Assembly: GCA_937998045.1 (NCBI GenBank) | Contig: CALKVG010000680.1 | Span: 1 to 21,836, forward strand | DNA from: an uncultured Myxococcales bacterium | GTDB lineage: Bacteria; Myxococcota_A; Polyangia; Polyangiales; Polyangiaceae | Direction of reading: 5' to 3' | DNA: 21,836 nt | In this document: in pieces, positions 13,739 to 20,598 of the stretch | Layout of the letters: every line of letters begins with the position of its first letter | Numbering within the stretch: the stretch's first letter is position 1 | Made by a program: the position numbers and the translations under genes | The notes under the pieces: model-generated | Told to the model about the DNA's origin: nothing | What the model saw: the letters and a program-made list of their open reading frames with translations, nothing else | Databases searched by the model: none

Positions 13739-14163
13739 GACGGCCTCTGCGTGCGGTCGCGCCCGAGCGCGCGGGCGACGGCGTCGCACAGCTCGTCGGT
13801 GTCGTACGGCTTCGTCAGGCATTCGCGAAAGCCGCGCTCGAGGGCGGACTCGCGGACGCGAGGGCGCGCGTCGGCGCAGGTGGCGACGACGGGCAGAGGA
13901 CCGTGAGATTGATGGGAACGCAAGCAAGTGGAGGCGCGCTCGGCGAGCTCGAAAGCGCTCATGCCGGGCAAGCCCAGATCGGTGAGCAAGGCGTTCGGCC
14001 ACCACCGGTCCAGCATCTCGAGCGCGGCTTCGCCGCTCTCGGCCGAGCGAACCTCCGCCCCGCGAAGCGCGAGTACGGTTGTATTCAACTCGAGCGTGTC
14101 GCCGTGCCCCTCGACGACGAGCACGCGAGAGCCATCCGGGCGAGGCAATTGAACGTGGCGCAT
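13735..14163 (-). CDS. Single-domain response regulator (receiver only)
   Basis: The 142-residue protein is one receiver domain plus short tails, with no DNA-binding or enzymatic output domain. The phospho-acceptor is Asp62 (ALLTDLGLPGM), with Thr95 (VVATCAD) and Lys118 (CLTKPYD) in place. The metal-binding acidic pair, normally DD or ED, reads Glu18-Gly19 (VLVVEGHGD), which may weaken Mg2+ binding and phosphorylation. The ATG at 14163 is fixed by a strong ribosome site (14169-14175); the frame is open to 14310, but that extension is Arg-rich and unlike a receiver. A promoter candidate lies at 14275-14303. The hybrid kinase at 8505-11477 is a plausible phosphodonor in the same strand block. 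Confidence 0.85.
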   Translation of the reverse strand: MRHVQLPRPDGSRVLVVEGHGDTLELNTTVLALRGAEVRSAESGEAALEMLDRWWPNALLTDLGLPGMSAFELAERASTCLRSHQSHGPLPVVATCADARPRVRESALERGFRECLTKPYDTDELCDAVARALGRDRTQRPS

Positions 14164-14168
14164 GGGCT

Positions 14169-14175
14169 TCCCCCT
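14169..14175 (-). promoter_or_regulatory. Ribosome binding site deciding the receiver start
   Basis: AGGGGGA on the minus strand lies 5 bases before the ATG at 14163. It is one of only two strong Shine-Dalgarno sequences I see in the window and rules out the longer upstream reading. Confidence 0.65.
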
Positions 14176-14259
14176 GGGAGGGCTCACGCACCGGTGGGGC
14201 GCGGATTGTTTCGGTTGGAAGTGCGGCTCACGCCGACGGCGAAAAGTTCGCCGCCGCGG

Positions 14260-14303
14260 ACTCGATCGAGTTGTCGTGTAAAGCGTCCGTACCGGTGCGT
14301 CAA
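14260..14303 (-). promoter_or_regulatory. Promoter with operator-like palindrome for the receiver gene
   Basis: On the minus strand TTGACG (14298-14303), a 17-base spacer and TACACG (14275-14280) resemble a sigma70 promoter with a good -35 and a weak -10. A perfect 12-base palindrome, ACTCGATCGAGT (14260-14271), covers the predicted transcription start. In addition ACCGGTGCGT (14291-14300), overlapping the -35 element, is repeated in inverse orientation as ACGCACCGGT at 14186-14195 in the leader, 23 bases before the ATG. This layout fits a repressor or autoregulatory site; no binding protein can be named. Confidence 0.45.
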
Positions 14304-14546
14304 TCGCCAAAGCGCGTCATTTGCCGCGTTTCCAGCTCGAAGAAGTACGAGTGCGTAGGAGTGCGCCGCGCGACGACCGGCACGACGACCGGCGCGCCTG
14401 GCAGCTCGTCTGCGACATTGCCAAGTTTGCGCCCGCCCTTTTGCGGCTCGTCGGTAAGTCTGCCCGGAGCCGACCGCACGGCGCGCAGGTTGCGTAGAAC
14501 AACAAATTTCAAGCAGGGACGAGTCAGGAAATACCCAGGGGGAAGG
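14304..14546. other. Intergenic stretch without a convincing gene
   Basis: The region between the metallophosphoesterase end and the receiver promoter is AT-richer than its surroundings. One minus-strand frame from TTG 14512 to the TGA at 14300-14302 (70 codons, ending FFELETRQMTRFGD) has fair codon composition in its middle, but it has no ATG, no ribosome site and no recognised similarity. I do not call it a gene. Confidence 0.5.
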
Positions 14547-15293
14547 TCAGAGCTCTACCACTCGAAAGGGCAACGCGGTCTTCCCCTCCCGCGCCGTCTC
14601 GACGCCCAGCGCGCGCAGGAGAGGGAGCGCCACGTTGTAAACAGGAATGCCATTGTTGGTCCGCCCCTCCGGAGAACCGTGGTGTGCGTGGCCGTGGAAA
14701 ACGAGGTCGACGGGGTAGCTATGCAGAGGCTCCTCGAGGCGCCCGCAGCCGAGGTAGGCGAAGATCTCCTCCGGCTCGCCGACGCACGTATCTCGCACAG
14801 GGGCGTAGTGCATCACCGCGACCCGTTTGGCCGTGCGCAGCCTGCCGAGCGCCTCCTCGAGCTTGAGCGCCTCGTCGATCGCTTCCTGCACGAAGTGCTT
14901 GATGGCAGGCTCGCCCCAGGGGCCGAGCGTCGCGCGGCCGTACCCGCCGAGGAACCCCTTGGCCCCGGCGAACCCGATACCGAACACCTCCACCGCGTCC
15001 CCGTCGAGCATCTGCACGCCCGCGTCTGTGAGGACGCGCGCCACCACCTCCGGCGCCGAGGCCTGGAAGTCGTGATTGCCGAGGACGCCGATCATCGGCA
15101 CGCGAACGACGGCGAGCTCCCGCGCGAGGACGCGAGCCTCCTCTTCCAGGCCGTGATCGACGAGGTCGCCGCACAGGAGAAGAAGGTCGGCGAGCTCGTT
15201 GACCCGCGACAGAAGAGGCGCGATCTGCCCGGCTGAGGTCTTGCGACAGTGCAAGTCGCCGACGGCTGCGATGCGGACAGGGCGTTCGGCCAT
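14547..15293 (-). CDS. Calcineurin-like metallophosphoesterase
   Basis: The 248-residue protein has all metal-ligand motifs of the family in order: GDLH (12-15), GDLVDHG (42-48), GNHD (72-75), MHYAP and FHGHAHHG near the C-terminus. These build a two-metal centre that hydrolyses phosphomono- or phosphodiesters. There is no signal peptide, so it is probably cytoplasmic. The substrate is unknown; this short single-domain form resembles the phosphodiesterases loosely annotated with cAMP phosphodiesterases and DNA repair nucleases. I start at ATG 15293, directly before the first strand (VRIAAVGD). An ATG at 15359 would add 22 poorly conserved residues and overlap the divergent neighbour. Downstream, 383 bases separate it from the receiver gene. 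Confidence 0.88.
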   Translation of the reverse strand: MAERPVRIAAVGDLHCRKTSAGQIAPLLSRVNELADLLLLCGDLVDHGLEEEARVLARELAVVRVPMIGVLGNHDFQASAPEVVARVLTDAGVQMLDGDAVEVFGIGFAGAKGFLGGYGRATLGPWGEPAIKHFVQEAIDEALKLEEALGRLRTAKRVAVMHYAPVRDTCVGEPEEIFAYLGCGRLEEPLHSYPVDLVFHGHAHHGSPEGRTNNGIPVYNVALPLLRALGVETAREGKTALPFRVVEL

Positions 15294-15342
15294 CGGTGGA
15301 TGAGCAGCAAGAGGCGCACCCGGCCTCGCGCCCTCCCGCTGC

Positions 15343-16191
15343 GTGACCCGGCGAGGCACGCCGGTTGCCCATGACCCGCGCGTGAGCCGGAGCGCGCCTC
15401 GCGCCGTCGTCGTGGAGCCTACCGGGGAGGAACCGCCCAGCTACGCGCGTGGCCTTCGCGCTCTCACGGAAGGCGGCGTCCCCTTCCTCCTCGGAGGCGG
15501 CATGGCGCTCTCGGCGTACTGCGGCATCCTCCGCAACACCAAGGACCTGGACGTCTTCGTCACGGCCGAGGACCTTCCGCACGCGCTGAGCGTGTTGTCG
15601 GGTGCGGGCTTTCGCACCGAGATGCCGTTCCCGCACTGGCTGGCAAAGGCCTACGACGACCAGCACTGGTTCATCGACATCATCTTCAACTCGGGGAACG
15701 GCGCCGCGCCCGTGGACAGCGAGTGGTTCTCGCACGCGGTCCCCGCCGAGGTGCTCGGCGTCCGTGTCGCGCTGTGCCCTGCGGAGGAGACGATCTGGTC
15801 CAAGGCGTTCGTGATGGAGCGCGAGCGCTACGACGGCGCGGACGTCGCTCACCTGCTGCTCGCCCGCGCGGATTCGCTCGACTGGAGCCGTCTGCTGCGG
15901 CGCTTCGGAGAGCACTGGCGGGTGCTCCTCTGTCACCTGGTGCTCTTCGGGTACGTCTATCCGGACGAGGCGGAGCGGATCCCAGTCGAGGTACGTCGCG
16001 CCCTGGTCGAACGCCTCGCCGCAGAGCAATGCGCGGCCACGACGGAACACACGTGCCGGGGAACGCTGCTCTCCCGCGAGCAGTACCTGCCCGACATCGC
16101 GCGCGGCTGGCGCGACGGGCGCCTTCCGCCGACGGGCACGATGTCTCGCAACGCGATCGACCTCTGGACCGCGGCGATTCGCAGACGCTGA
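15343..16191 (+). CDS. Nucleotidyltransferase-fold protein (AbiEii/MNT-like)
   Basis: The 282-residue product carries the polymerase-beta-type nucleotidyltransferase signature: LLGGGMALSAYCG followed by NTKDLDVFV, giving Asp68 and Asp70, and a third acid, Asp112, in HWFIDIIFN. The complete Asp triad argues for an active enzyme that transfers a nucleotide to an unknown protein or small molecule. The C-terminal half (ERERYDGADVAHLLLARADSL and the following helices) is a helical region with conserved Trp and Arg residues. GTG 15343 is the longest start; GTG 15382 and 15412 are equally possible because the fold starts only near residue 28. It is divergent from the metallophosphoesterase, with about 50 bases between. 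Related folds occur in abortive-infection toxins, but no matching antitoxin gene is adjacent. Confidence 0.8.
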   Translation: MTRRGTPVAHDPRVSRSAPRAVVVEPTGEEPPSYARGLRALTEGGVPFLLGGGMALSAYCGILRNTKDLDVFVTAEDLPHALSVLSGAGFRTEMPFPHWLAKAYDDQHWFIDIIFNSGNGAAPVDSEWFSHAVPAEVLGVRVALCPAEETIWSKAFVMERERYDGADVAHLLLARADSLDWSRLLRRFGEHWRVLLCHLVLFGYVYPDEAERIPVEVRRALVERLAAEQCAATTEHTCRGTLLSREQYLPDIARGWRDGRLPPTGTMSRNAIDLWTAAIRRR

Positions 16192-16224
16192 CGGCGCTTT
16201 CACGCGCGCGCGCATGCGCACGTC

Positions 16225-17118
16225 TCAGTAGAGGGCGTCCGCGCAGCAGCGAAAACCCGTGGAGTAGTCGAAGTACGACATCGGGTGGAACGTCGTCCGG
16301 TAATAGCAACCGTCGCCGTTGATGTGCGTATCGAGGTAAAAGCCGCCCTGGAACGTCCCGTCGGGATCGGCGACCCACTCGTGCAGATTGCCGACCATAT
16401 CGAATACGCCGTACCCGTTGGTACAGCCGCCGTGCTCGCCGGTGCGCGCGAGCGTGCCGTCGAGCTGATTGAGCCGGGGGTCGACCATGTTGCCGGCATA
16501 ACCCCACATCCACTGGTGCTCGGGCTTGTCGTCGAGCCACGGGTTGAGGAGCCGCATGCCGTTGCGACCGTTGTCGTTGCAGCGGCCGATCACGCGCGCA
16601 TCGCCGTATGGGAAGGTCGTGCCGCGCGGTCCCATGCACGCCGCCCGCCACTCCATGGGGCGACACAGACGCTTGCCGCTGCGCTCGCAGGCCGCGCGAG
16701 CCCGGACTCCGCTGATGTATCCCTGGGGGTATACGCCGGCGCGGCTGACGGCGCGGACGTCGACGTCCGCGGGAACGGCGGAGTAGTACGGCCAGGGGCG
16801 CTCCTCGTTTCCCGGGAGCACCTCGACCAGAGACGCCTCGTAGTCGTCGATGCAGTACGGCGGCCCACCGAGTGCGATGAGCGCCATGGCCTCCGGGCAC
16901 CGAATGGACGCAAACGGGGCGTCGTCCGCCCGCTCGGTGGTCATGCGAACGCGCAGCGCCTCGACCGCGGAGAAGGATTGGGCCGCCGAGTCCGGCGACG
17001 AAGCGGGTGACCCCGCCAGAGGGCTTGCCGCAGCGAGCAGCGGAGCTAGAGCGGCGAGCCGCACCCACGTGCGCAGGGCAGTCGGGCTCCGGAGGGGGGA
17101 ACGCGATCTCGTCGTCAC
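16225..17118 (-). CDS. Secreted FGE-sulfatase (SUMF1/PvdO-like) domain protein
   Basis: From GTG 17118 the product is 297 residues: a basic N-terminus, a hydrophobic export segment (WVRLAALAPLLAAASPLAG), then one FGE-sulfatase domain. Recognisable family elements are PYCIDDYEAS, a region with several Arg and Cys residues (ACERSGKRLCRPMEW), GVFDMVGNLHEWVAD, FQGGFYLDT and the closing STGFRCC. True formylglycine-generating enzymes use two cysteines in the stretch between the GG and GFR motifs; here only one (DGCYYRTTF) is visible, so sulfatase-activating chemistry is doubtful. Other cysteines may form disulfides. An ATG at 17202 would add 28 Arg-rich residues before the signal segment, and neither start has a good ribosome site. 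It converges on the nucleotidyltransferase gene with a 33-base gap. Similar secreted copies without sulfatases are frequent in myxobacteria. Confidence 0.82.
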   Translation of the reverse strand: MTTRSRSPLRSPTALRTWVRLAALAPLLAAASPLAGSPASSPDSAAQSFSAVEALRVRMTTERADDAPFASIRCPEAMALIALGGPPYCIDDYEASLVEVLPGNEERPWPYYSAVPADVDVRAVSRAGVYPQGYISGVRARAACERSGKRLCRPMEWRAACMGPRGTTFPYGDARVIGRCNDNGRNGMRLLNPWLDDKPEHQWMWGYAGNMVDPRLNQLDGTLARTGEHGGCTNGYGVFDMVGNLHEWVADPDGTFQGGFYLDTHINGDGCYYRTTFHPMSYFDYSTGFRCCADALY

Positions 17119-17225
17119 GGACTCGAACAGCGTTCCCGATGCACGTCGCGATCGCAACGCGGACGCGTCGCGGAAGCGAGGCTGCTTGCCACAGCGTGGC
17201 ATGTTGAGCGCGCAGCCGTGTGCGT

Positions 17226-17250
17226 GCGGGGGGAGGGTTCGGCCCCCCGC
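17226..17250 (-). terminator. GC hairpin downstream of the histone-like gene
   Basis: GCGGGGGG (17226-17233) and CCCCCCGC (17243-17250) form a perfect 8-bp stem around a 9-base loop, 15 bases after the stop of the basic protein gene. No T-run follows, so this may be a pausing or stabilising hairpin rather than a full intrinsic terminator. Confidence 0.5.
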
Positions 17251-17265
17251 TCGCCCCTCGTCGCG

Positions 17266-17616
17266 CTACTTGGCGCGCGAACTCTTGCGCCCCTTGCGCG
17301 CGCCCCCGCGCGACGCGGCGCCCGTACGCGACGACGAACCGGTCGACTTGGGCGCCGCCTTCCGCGCGGAGGTCCGTGCGCGAGAGGTGGTGCTCGCCCG
17401 TCCGCGACGGGGTGCGCTGGTCTTCGCGCTGGAGCGACGCGCCGCGCTGCGCGGCGTGGTCGTCGAACGGCGTCCGTAGCCGGCCAGCTTGCCCTGCTTC
17501 TCCTGCTCCTCTTCGCCGCTCGTCTTGCCGGCGGCCTTGCCGCCCATGGGCCGACTGGCCAGGCCGGACTGGCTTGCTTGCACGCCGCTCTGGCTCGTCT
17601 TCTTCGTTCGAGGCAT
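17266..17616 (-). CDS. Histone H1-like basic protein (116 aa)
   Basis: The product begins MPRTKKTSQSGVQASQSG, has a short acidic patch (GEEEQEK, residues about 34-40) and GKLAGYGRRS, and then a tail (about 51-116) made almost only of Ser, Ala, Arg, Lys, Thr and Gly, ending RKGRKSSRAK. Such low-complexity basic tails are typical of bacterial H1-like nucleoid proteins, which bind DNA or RNA through charge and condense it. The start at ATG 17616 is fixed by AAAGGAG (17624-17630) 7 bases upstream, the best Shine-Dalgarno site in the window, which implies strong translation. A perfect inverted repeat (17640-17658) lies just upstream, and a GC hairpin follows the gene. No globular domain is visible, so a role in DNA compaction or stress protection is inferred from composition only. 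Confidence 0.75.
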   Translation of the reverse strand: MPRTKKTSQSGVQASQSGLASRPMGGKAAGKTSGEEEQEKQGKLAGYGRRSTTTPRSAARRSSAKTSAPRRGRASTTSRARTSARKAAPKSTGSSSRTGAASRGGARKGRKSSRAK

Positions 17617-17623
17617 CGCTCTG

Positions 17624-17630
17624 CTCCTTT
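17624..17630 (-). promoter_or_regulatory. Strong ribosome binding site of the histone-like gene
   Basis: AAAGGAG read on the minus strand lies 7 bases before ATG 17616. It selects this start over a frame opening at 17664 that would add 16 Arg-rich residues. Confidence 0.75.
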
Positions 17631-17639
17631 GTGCGTCGC

Positions 17640-17658
17640 GCGCACGCCTTGCGTGCGC
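17640..17658. repeat. Perfect 8-bp inverted repeat between divergent genes
   Basis: GCGCACGC (17640-17647), loop CTT, and GCGTGCGC (17651-17658) lie in the 101-base gap between the histone-like gene and the patatin gene. The site is 9 bases upstream of the strong ribosome site of the histone-like gene, so it could be an operator or a leader hairpin. Confidence 0.5.
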
Positions 17659-17717
17659 TCGCACCGCGCGCGGAGTGCACTTCGCAGGCCAAGTCGCGAT
17701 ACATTTCTCTCAGGTCC

Positions 17718-18953
17718 ATGCAGGAGCGTTCCTCAAGCAGCGTCGGGCTCGTGCTTGCGGGTGGTGCCGCGAGGGCCGCGTACGAGGTCGGGGTGGTGCG
17801 CTACATCCTGGAAGACGTCGCACGCGCCATCGGCCGAGACGTGCCCATCGACATCCTCTGCGGGACCTCGGCCGGCAGCATCAACGTGTGCATGCTCGCC
17901 GGGCACGCCGACAAACCGGCGGCGCGCGCCGGGATGCTCGCCAAGCGCTGGACGGACCTGGAGCTCGAAGACGTCGTGCGTCCGGCGGGAAGAGAAATCT
18001 TGCAAATGGCCGGGCGGCTGCTCGGTCGTTCGGGGCGCGCCCGCGCCGATGCGCCGGACGCGCGCCCGGGGAGGCGCGGCGGAATGTTCGATCCCAGCGG
18101 CGTCGAACGCATCGTCCAGGAGTCGGTGCGCTTCGGCGACATCGGCGAACACATGCGCGCCGGCCGCCTGCGCGCCGTATCCATCTCGACGACCCACGTG
18201 GCGAGCGGTCGCACCGTGGTGTTCGTGCAACGCGAGGGCGGCTTGCCTCCGTGGGGGAGCGATCCGACGATGGTGGCTCGCGCGGCCGAGATCCGCGCCG
18301 ATCACGTCCTCGCGTCCGCCGCCGTGCCGCTCCTCTTTCCCGCGGTCGAGATCGACGGCCACTTCTATTGCGACGGCGGATTGCGTCAGAACGTCCCGCT
18401 CTCGCCGGCCCGTCGCCTCGGCGCCGACAGCCTCATCGTCATCAACCCACGTTACATCCGCGAGCAAACTCCGACCCCGGCCGCCGCCGAGGCGCACGAG
18501 CGCGAGTTCCCCGACCCGCTCTTCGTCGTGGGCAAGGCGATGAACGCGCTCCTGCTCGACCGCATCGAGAACGACATCGATCGACTCGAGATGCTCAACG
18601 CCGTCCTCACGGCAGGCACCCGCCGATACGGGCCGGGCTTTGCCGACGCGCTCAACGAAGAGCTTCGGCGCGAGGGGCAGCGCGGGCTGCGGCACCTCGA
18701 TGTCGTCTACGTGCGGGCGTCGCAGGACATCGGTGTCCTCGCGGCCGAGTACGCCCGCTCGGCCGAGTTCGCGAAGCGCGTCCGCGGCCTCATCGGTCGC
18801 GTCCTGCGCCGCATCGCCGACGGCGAGCGCGAGGCGGACCTCCTGTCGTACGTCCTCTTCGACGGGGAGTTCGCCGGCCGCCTCATCGAAATTGGACGCG
18901 CCGATGCGCGCGCCAAGCACGACAGCCTGGTTCGCTTCTTCGCGGGCGGCTGA
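17718..18953 (+). CDS. Patatin-like phospholipase
   Basis: The 411-residue protein has the patatin hydrolase signature: oxyanion loop GLVLAGGAARAAYEVGVVRY (residues 9-28), nucleophile Ser51 in CGTSAGSIN and catalytic Asp219 in YCDGGLRQN. This Ser-Asp dyad hydrolyses acyl esters of phospholipids. The C-terminal 190 or so residues (helical, EFPDPLFVVGKAMNALLLDR onwards) match the long form common in environmental bacteria. There is no signal peptide; like related enzymes it may act at the inner membrane surface or be exported by other means. ATG 17718 starts just before the first strand, with only a weak CAGG upstream. The same frame is open to 17220, but that part is antisense to the histone-like gene. 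The stop is 1 base from that of the convergent receiver gene. Confidence 0.92.
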   Translation: MQERSSSSVGLVLAGGAARAAYEVGVVRYILEDVARAIGRDVPIDILCGTSAGSINVCMLAGHADKPAARAGMLAKRWTDLELEDVVRPAGREILQMAGRLLGRSGRARADAPDARPGRRGGMFDPSGVERIVQESVRFGDIGEHMRAGRLRAVSISTTHVASGRTVVFVQREGGLPPWGSDPTMVARAAEIRADHVLASAAVPLLFPAVEIDGHFYCDGGLRQNVPLSPARRLGADSLIVINPRYIREQTPTPAAAEAHEREFPDPLFVVGKAMNALLLDRIENDIDRLEMLNAVLTAGTRRYGPGFADALNEELRREGQRGLRHLDVVYVRASQDIGVLAAEYARSAEFAKRVRGLIGRVLRRIADGEREADLLSYVLFDGEFAGRLIEIGRADARAKHDSLVRFFAGG

Positions 18954-18954
18954 C

Positions 18955-19464
18955 TCAGCGCTCGCCTCCCTCGGCTTCGTCCGGGCCCTCGACTTCCTCG
19001 GCGTCGGGGAGCGTGGGGTGCGCCGACGCGAGGCGGTTGATGTGAGCGCGGCGCGCGATCAAGCGAATCAGCTCACCGATCAGGGCTGCCGCGAGCACCG
19101 GCTTGCGGAGCACCGAGTCGCAGCCCGCGGCCAGCCCGATCGTCCCGAATTTTCGCGAGGACGACGTCAGCGCGACGATCGCGATGTCTTGCGTGCGATC
19201 GTCGGCGCGCAGGCGGCGGGCGACGCGCAGGCCGTCGACGCCCTCGATCTCCAGCTCCAGGACCACGGCCTGGGGACCGAACTGGTGCGCCTTGTCGATG
19301 GCGGCCGCTCCGTCTGCGGCCTCCAGAACGAAAAAGCCCGCGGCGGCGAGCTCCGCGGCGTAGAGCTCGCGGAGCGAGTCCTCCCCCTCCACGACGAGAA
19401 CGAGCGGCCCTCGCGGGCGCACCCCGGAGAAGCTGCGGCGCGGCGGGATGGACGAGGTCGACAT
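18955..19464 (-). CDS. Pseudo-receiver protein with Glu at the phospho-acceptor position
   Basis: The 169-residue protein is a single receiver domain (about residues 21-145) with an acidic C-terminal tail (DAEEVEGPDEAEGGER) and no output domain. Thr100 (VALTSS) and Lys121 (LRKPV) of the switch are kept, but the segment that should hold the phospho-acceptor reads AVVLELEIEGVDG. Glu70 therefore stands where Asp is expected, at normal spacing from the acidic pocket, which itself is Glu26-Gly27 (VVEGED). A Glu can mimic the phosphorylated form, so the protein may be permanently active or regulated without phosphate. I prefer ATG 19464, with GGTGAGG close upstream; ATG 19479 would add MMVRR. Confidence 0.8.
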   Translation of the reverse strand: MSTSSIPPRRSFSGVRPRGPLVLVVEGEDSLRELYAAELAAAGFFVLEAADGAAAIDKAHQFGPQAVVLELEIEGVDGLRVARRLRADDRTQDIAIVALTSSSRKFGTIGLAAGCDSVLRKPVLAAALIGELIRLIARRAHINRLASAHPTLPDAEEVEGPDEAEGGER

Positions 19465-19596
19465 GCGCCTCACCATCACGAGTATGAGCCGTCGAGCGCG
19501 ACCGCGCGAAGTCTCCGTCCAGTCGCGACCGCACCTACCAGGCTCTTACATTGGGTGCGCAATCCGCTTTCCCGGCGGCACGCAGCACGTCGCGCG

Positions 19597-20493
19597 TCAG
19601 CGCACGTCCCCCGTGCGCGCGACGTCGGGGCTCGTCTCCTTGGACGGTGGATTCTTGAGAATGCGATCCGGGTCACCGAGGAACTCGAAGTGCATCGTGT
19701 CGCGCAGGACGTCGTGCCCGAGCCAGTAGAAGCCGTAGCGCTCGAACGCGTGCACCCAGCATTCGGGCATGGCCATGCGATCGTACTCCGTCTTCGCGGG
19801 CTTCTGGCACGCGGGGGCGTCGTTCCACGGTTTGACGCAGCCGCAGCAGGTGTTGATCGACGGGTCGACGTCGATGGCGATGCCGTAAATGTGATTGGTC
19901 ACCTCGCCCCCGCGGTACGTGTTCCGGAAGCGGATGCCGGCGAGGGCGTGCGCCTTGTAGGGGTGGTCGGCGCACGAGCGCTTGATCTCCTCCTCGACGC
20001 AGGCGAGCGCCGGCACGACTTTGCGGTGCATCCGGACCGGGAGGTCCATGAACTTCGTCTCGACGACGTAGTGGCTCGGAGGCTGGGCGTCGGCAGGCGC
20101 GTGCCCGAACCCCTTGAAGTAGCCGTACGTGTCGGTCCTGTACTGGATGGCGCGCTCGCGCGCAGCAACCCCGCCGCGCAGAAAGTTGCCCCGAACGAGG
20201 AAGTCCTGCGGAGCCTGCTCGTTGCACGCGCTTTCCGTAGTGGCGGACGCGTCGCTTCCCGACACGATGGCCCCGGCGTCCACGTTCCCTGTGCCGAGGC
20301 CGCCAGCGTCGGGGTTGAGTGCGACGGGGGCGGCGGCGGCGTCCGCAGCGGGCGGGGAAACCGCGCCGGACGATTCCACGCCGGGCGTGGGTGCGACGGG
20401 CACGACGGCCGCGGGAGGAGGCGCTGGGGCGGGTGCGGCGCCGGCACACGCCACGAGAGCGAGCGCGGCGATCACGACGTGAAGAGGTCGCAT
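19597..20493 (-). CDS. M15-family peptidase lipoprotein (D-Ala-D-Ala carboxypeptidase/VanY-like)
   Basis: The 298-residue product starts with a lipoprotein signal peptide (MRPLHVVIAALALVAC, Cys16 as the lipid anchor) and a Pro/Ala/Val-rich linker to about residue 85. The peptidase domain follows. Zinc ligands are His201 and Asp208 (TNHIYGIAIDVD) and His268 (DTMHFEF), the order and spacing of M15 peptidases, with Asp265 as the likely catalytic acid. Such enzymes cut peptide side chains of peptidoglycan, here from a membrane-anchored periplasmic position. Cysteine pairs (NTCCGC and others) suggest disulfides. ATG 20493 gives a complete signal peptide and has AAGGTG upstream; the frame stays open to 21273, but that stretch is antisense to the kinase gene. 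The last codons form a 7-bp hairpin (19600-19618) that may aid termination. Confidence 0.88.
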   Translation of the reverse strand: MRPLHVVIAALALVACAGAAPAPAPPPAAVVPVAPTPGVESSGAVSPPAADAAAAPVALNPDAGGLGTGNVDAGAIVSGSDASATTESACNEQAPQDFLVRGNFLRGGVAARERAIQYRTDTYGYFKGFGHAPADAQPPSHYVVETKFMDLPVRMHRKVVPALACVEEEIKRSCADHPYKAHALAGIRFRNTYRGGEVTNHIYGIAIDVDPSINTCCGCVKPWNDAPACQKPAKTEYDRMAMPECWVHAFERYGFYWLGHDVLRDTMHFEFLGDPDRILKNPPSKETSPDVARTGDVR

Positions 20494-20547
20494 CGGAGGC
20501 CGCACCTTACACAACGCCGCGTCTTCTCGCGAGCGAGCCATCGCGGC

Positions 20548-20580
20548 GGACTGCGAGCGGTGGCCCGCCTTTCGCAGTCC
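20548..20580. promoter_or_regulatory. Long hairpin between the M15 peptidase and Ser/Thr kinase genes
   Basis: GGACTGCGA (20548-20556) and TCGCAGTCC (20572-20580) are exact complements, and GCGG (20557-20560) with CCGC (20565-20568) extends the stem to 13 pairs with a 3-base bulge and a 4-base loop. It ends 18 bases before the kinase ATG. The kinase has no Shine-Dalgarno sequence, so this could be a leader structure controlling translation, or a dyad operator in the shared promoter region. Confidence 0.5.
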
Positions 20581-20598
20581 CCAGCGCCCGGCACCCAC

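Noticed and set aside
14300..14512. Possible 70-aa gene on the minus strand
   Set aside because: It needs a TTG start, has no ribosome site, and its first codons have AT-rich third positions; no known similarity is evident.
15343..16191. Toxin-antitoxin or abortive infection module around the nucleotidyltransferase
   Set aside because: No small antitoxin-like gene or AbiEi-type regulator is adjacent on the same strand.
17595..17616. Similarity of MPRTKKT to the N-terminus of eukaryotic histone H3
   Set aside because: Seven basic/polar residues are too few; no histone fold follows.
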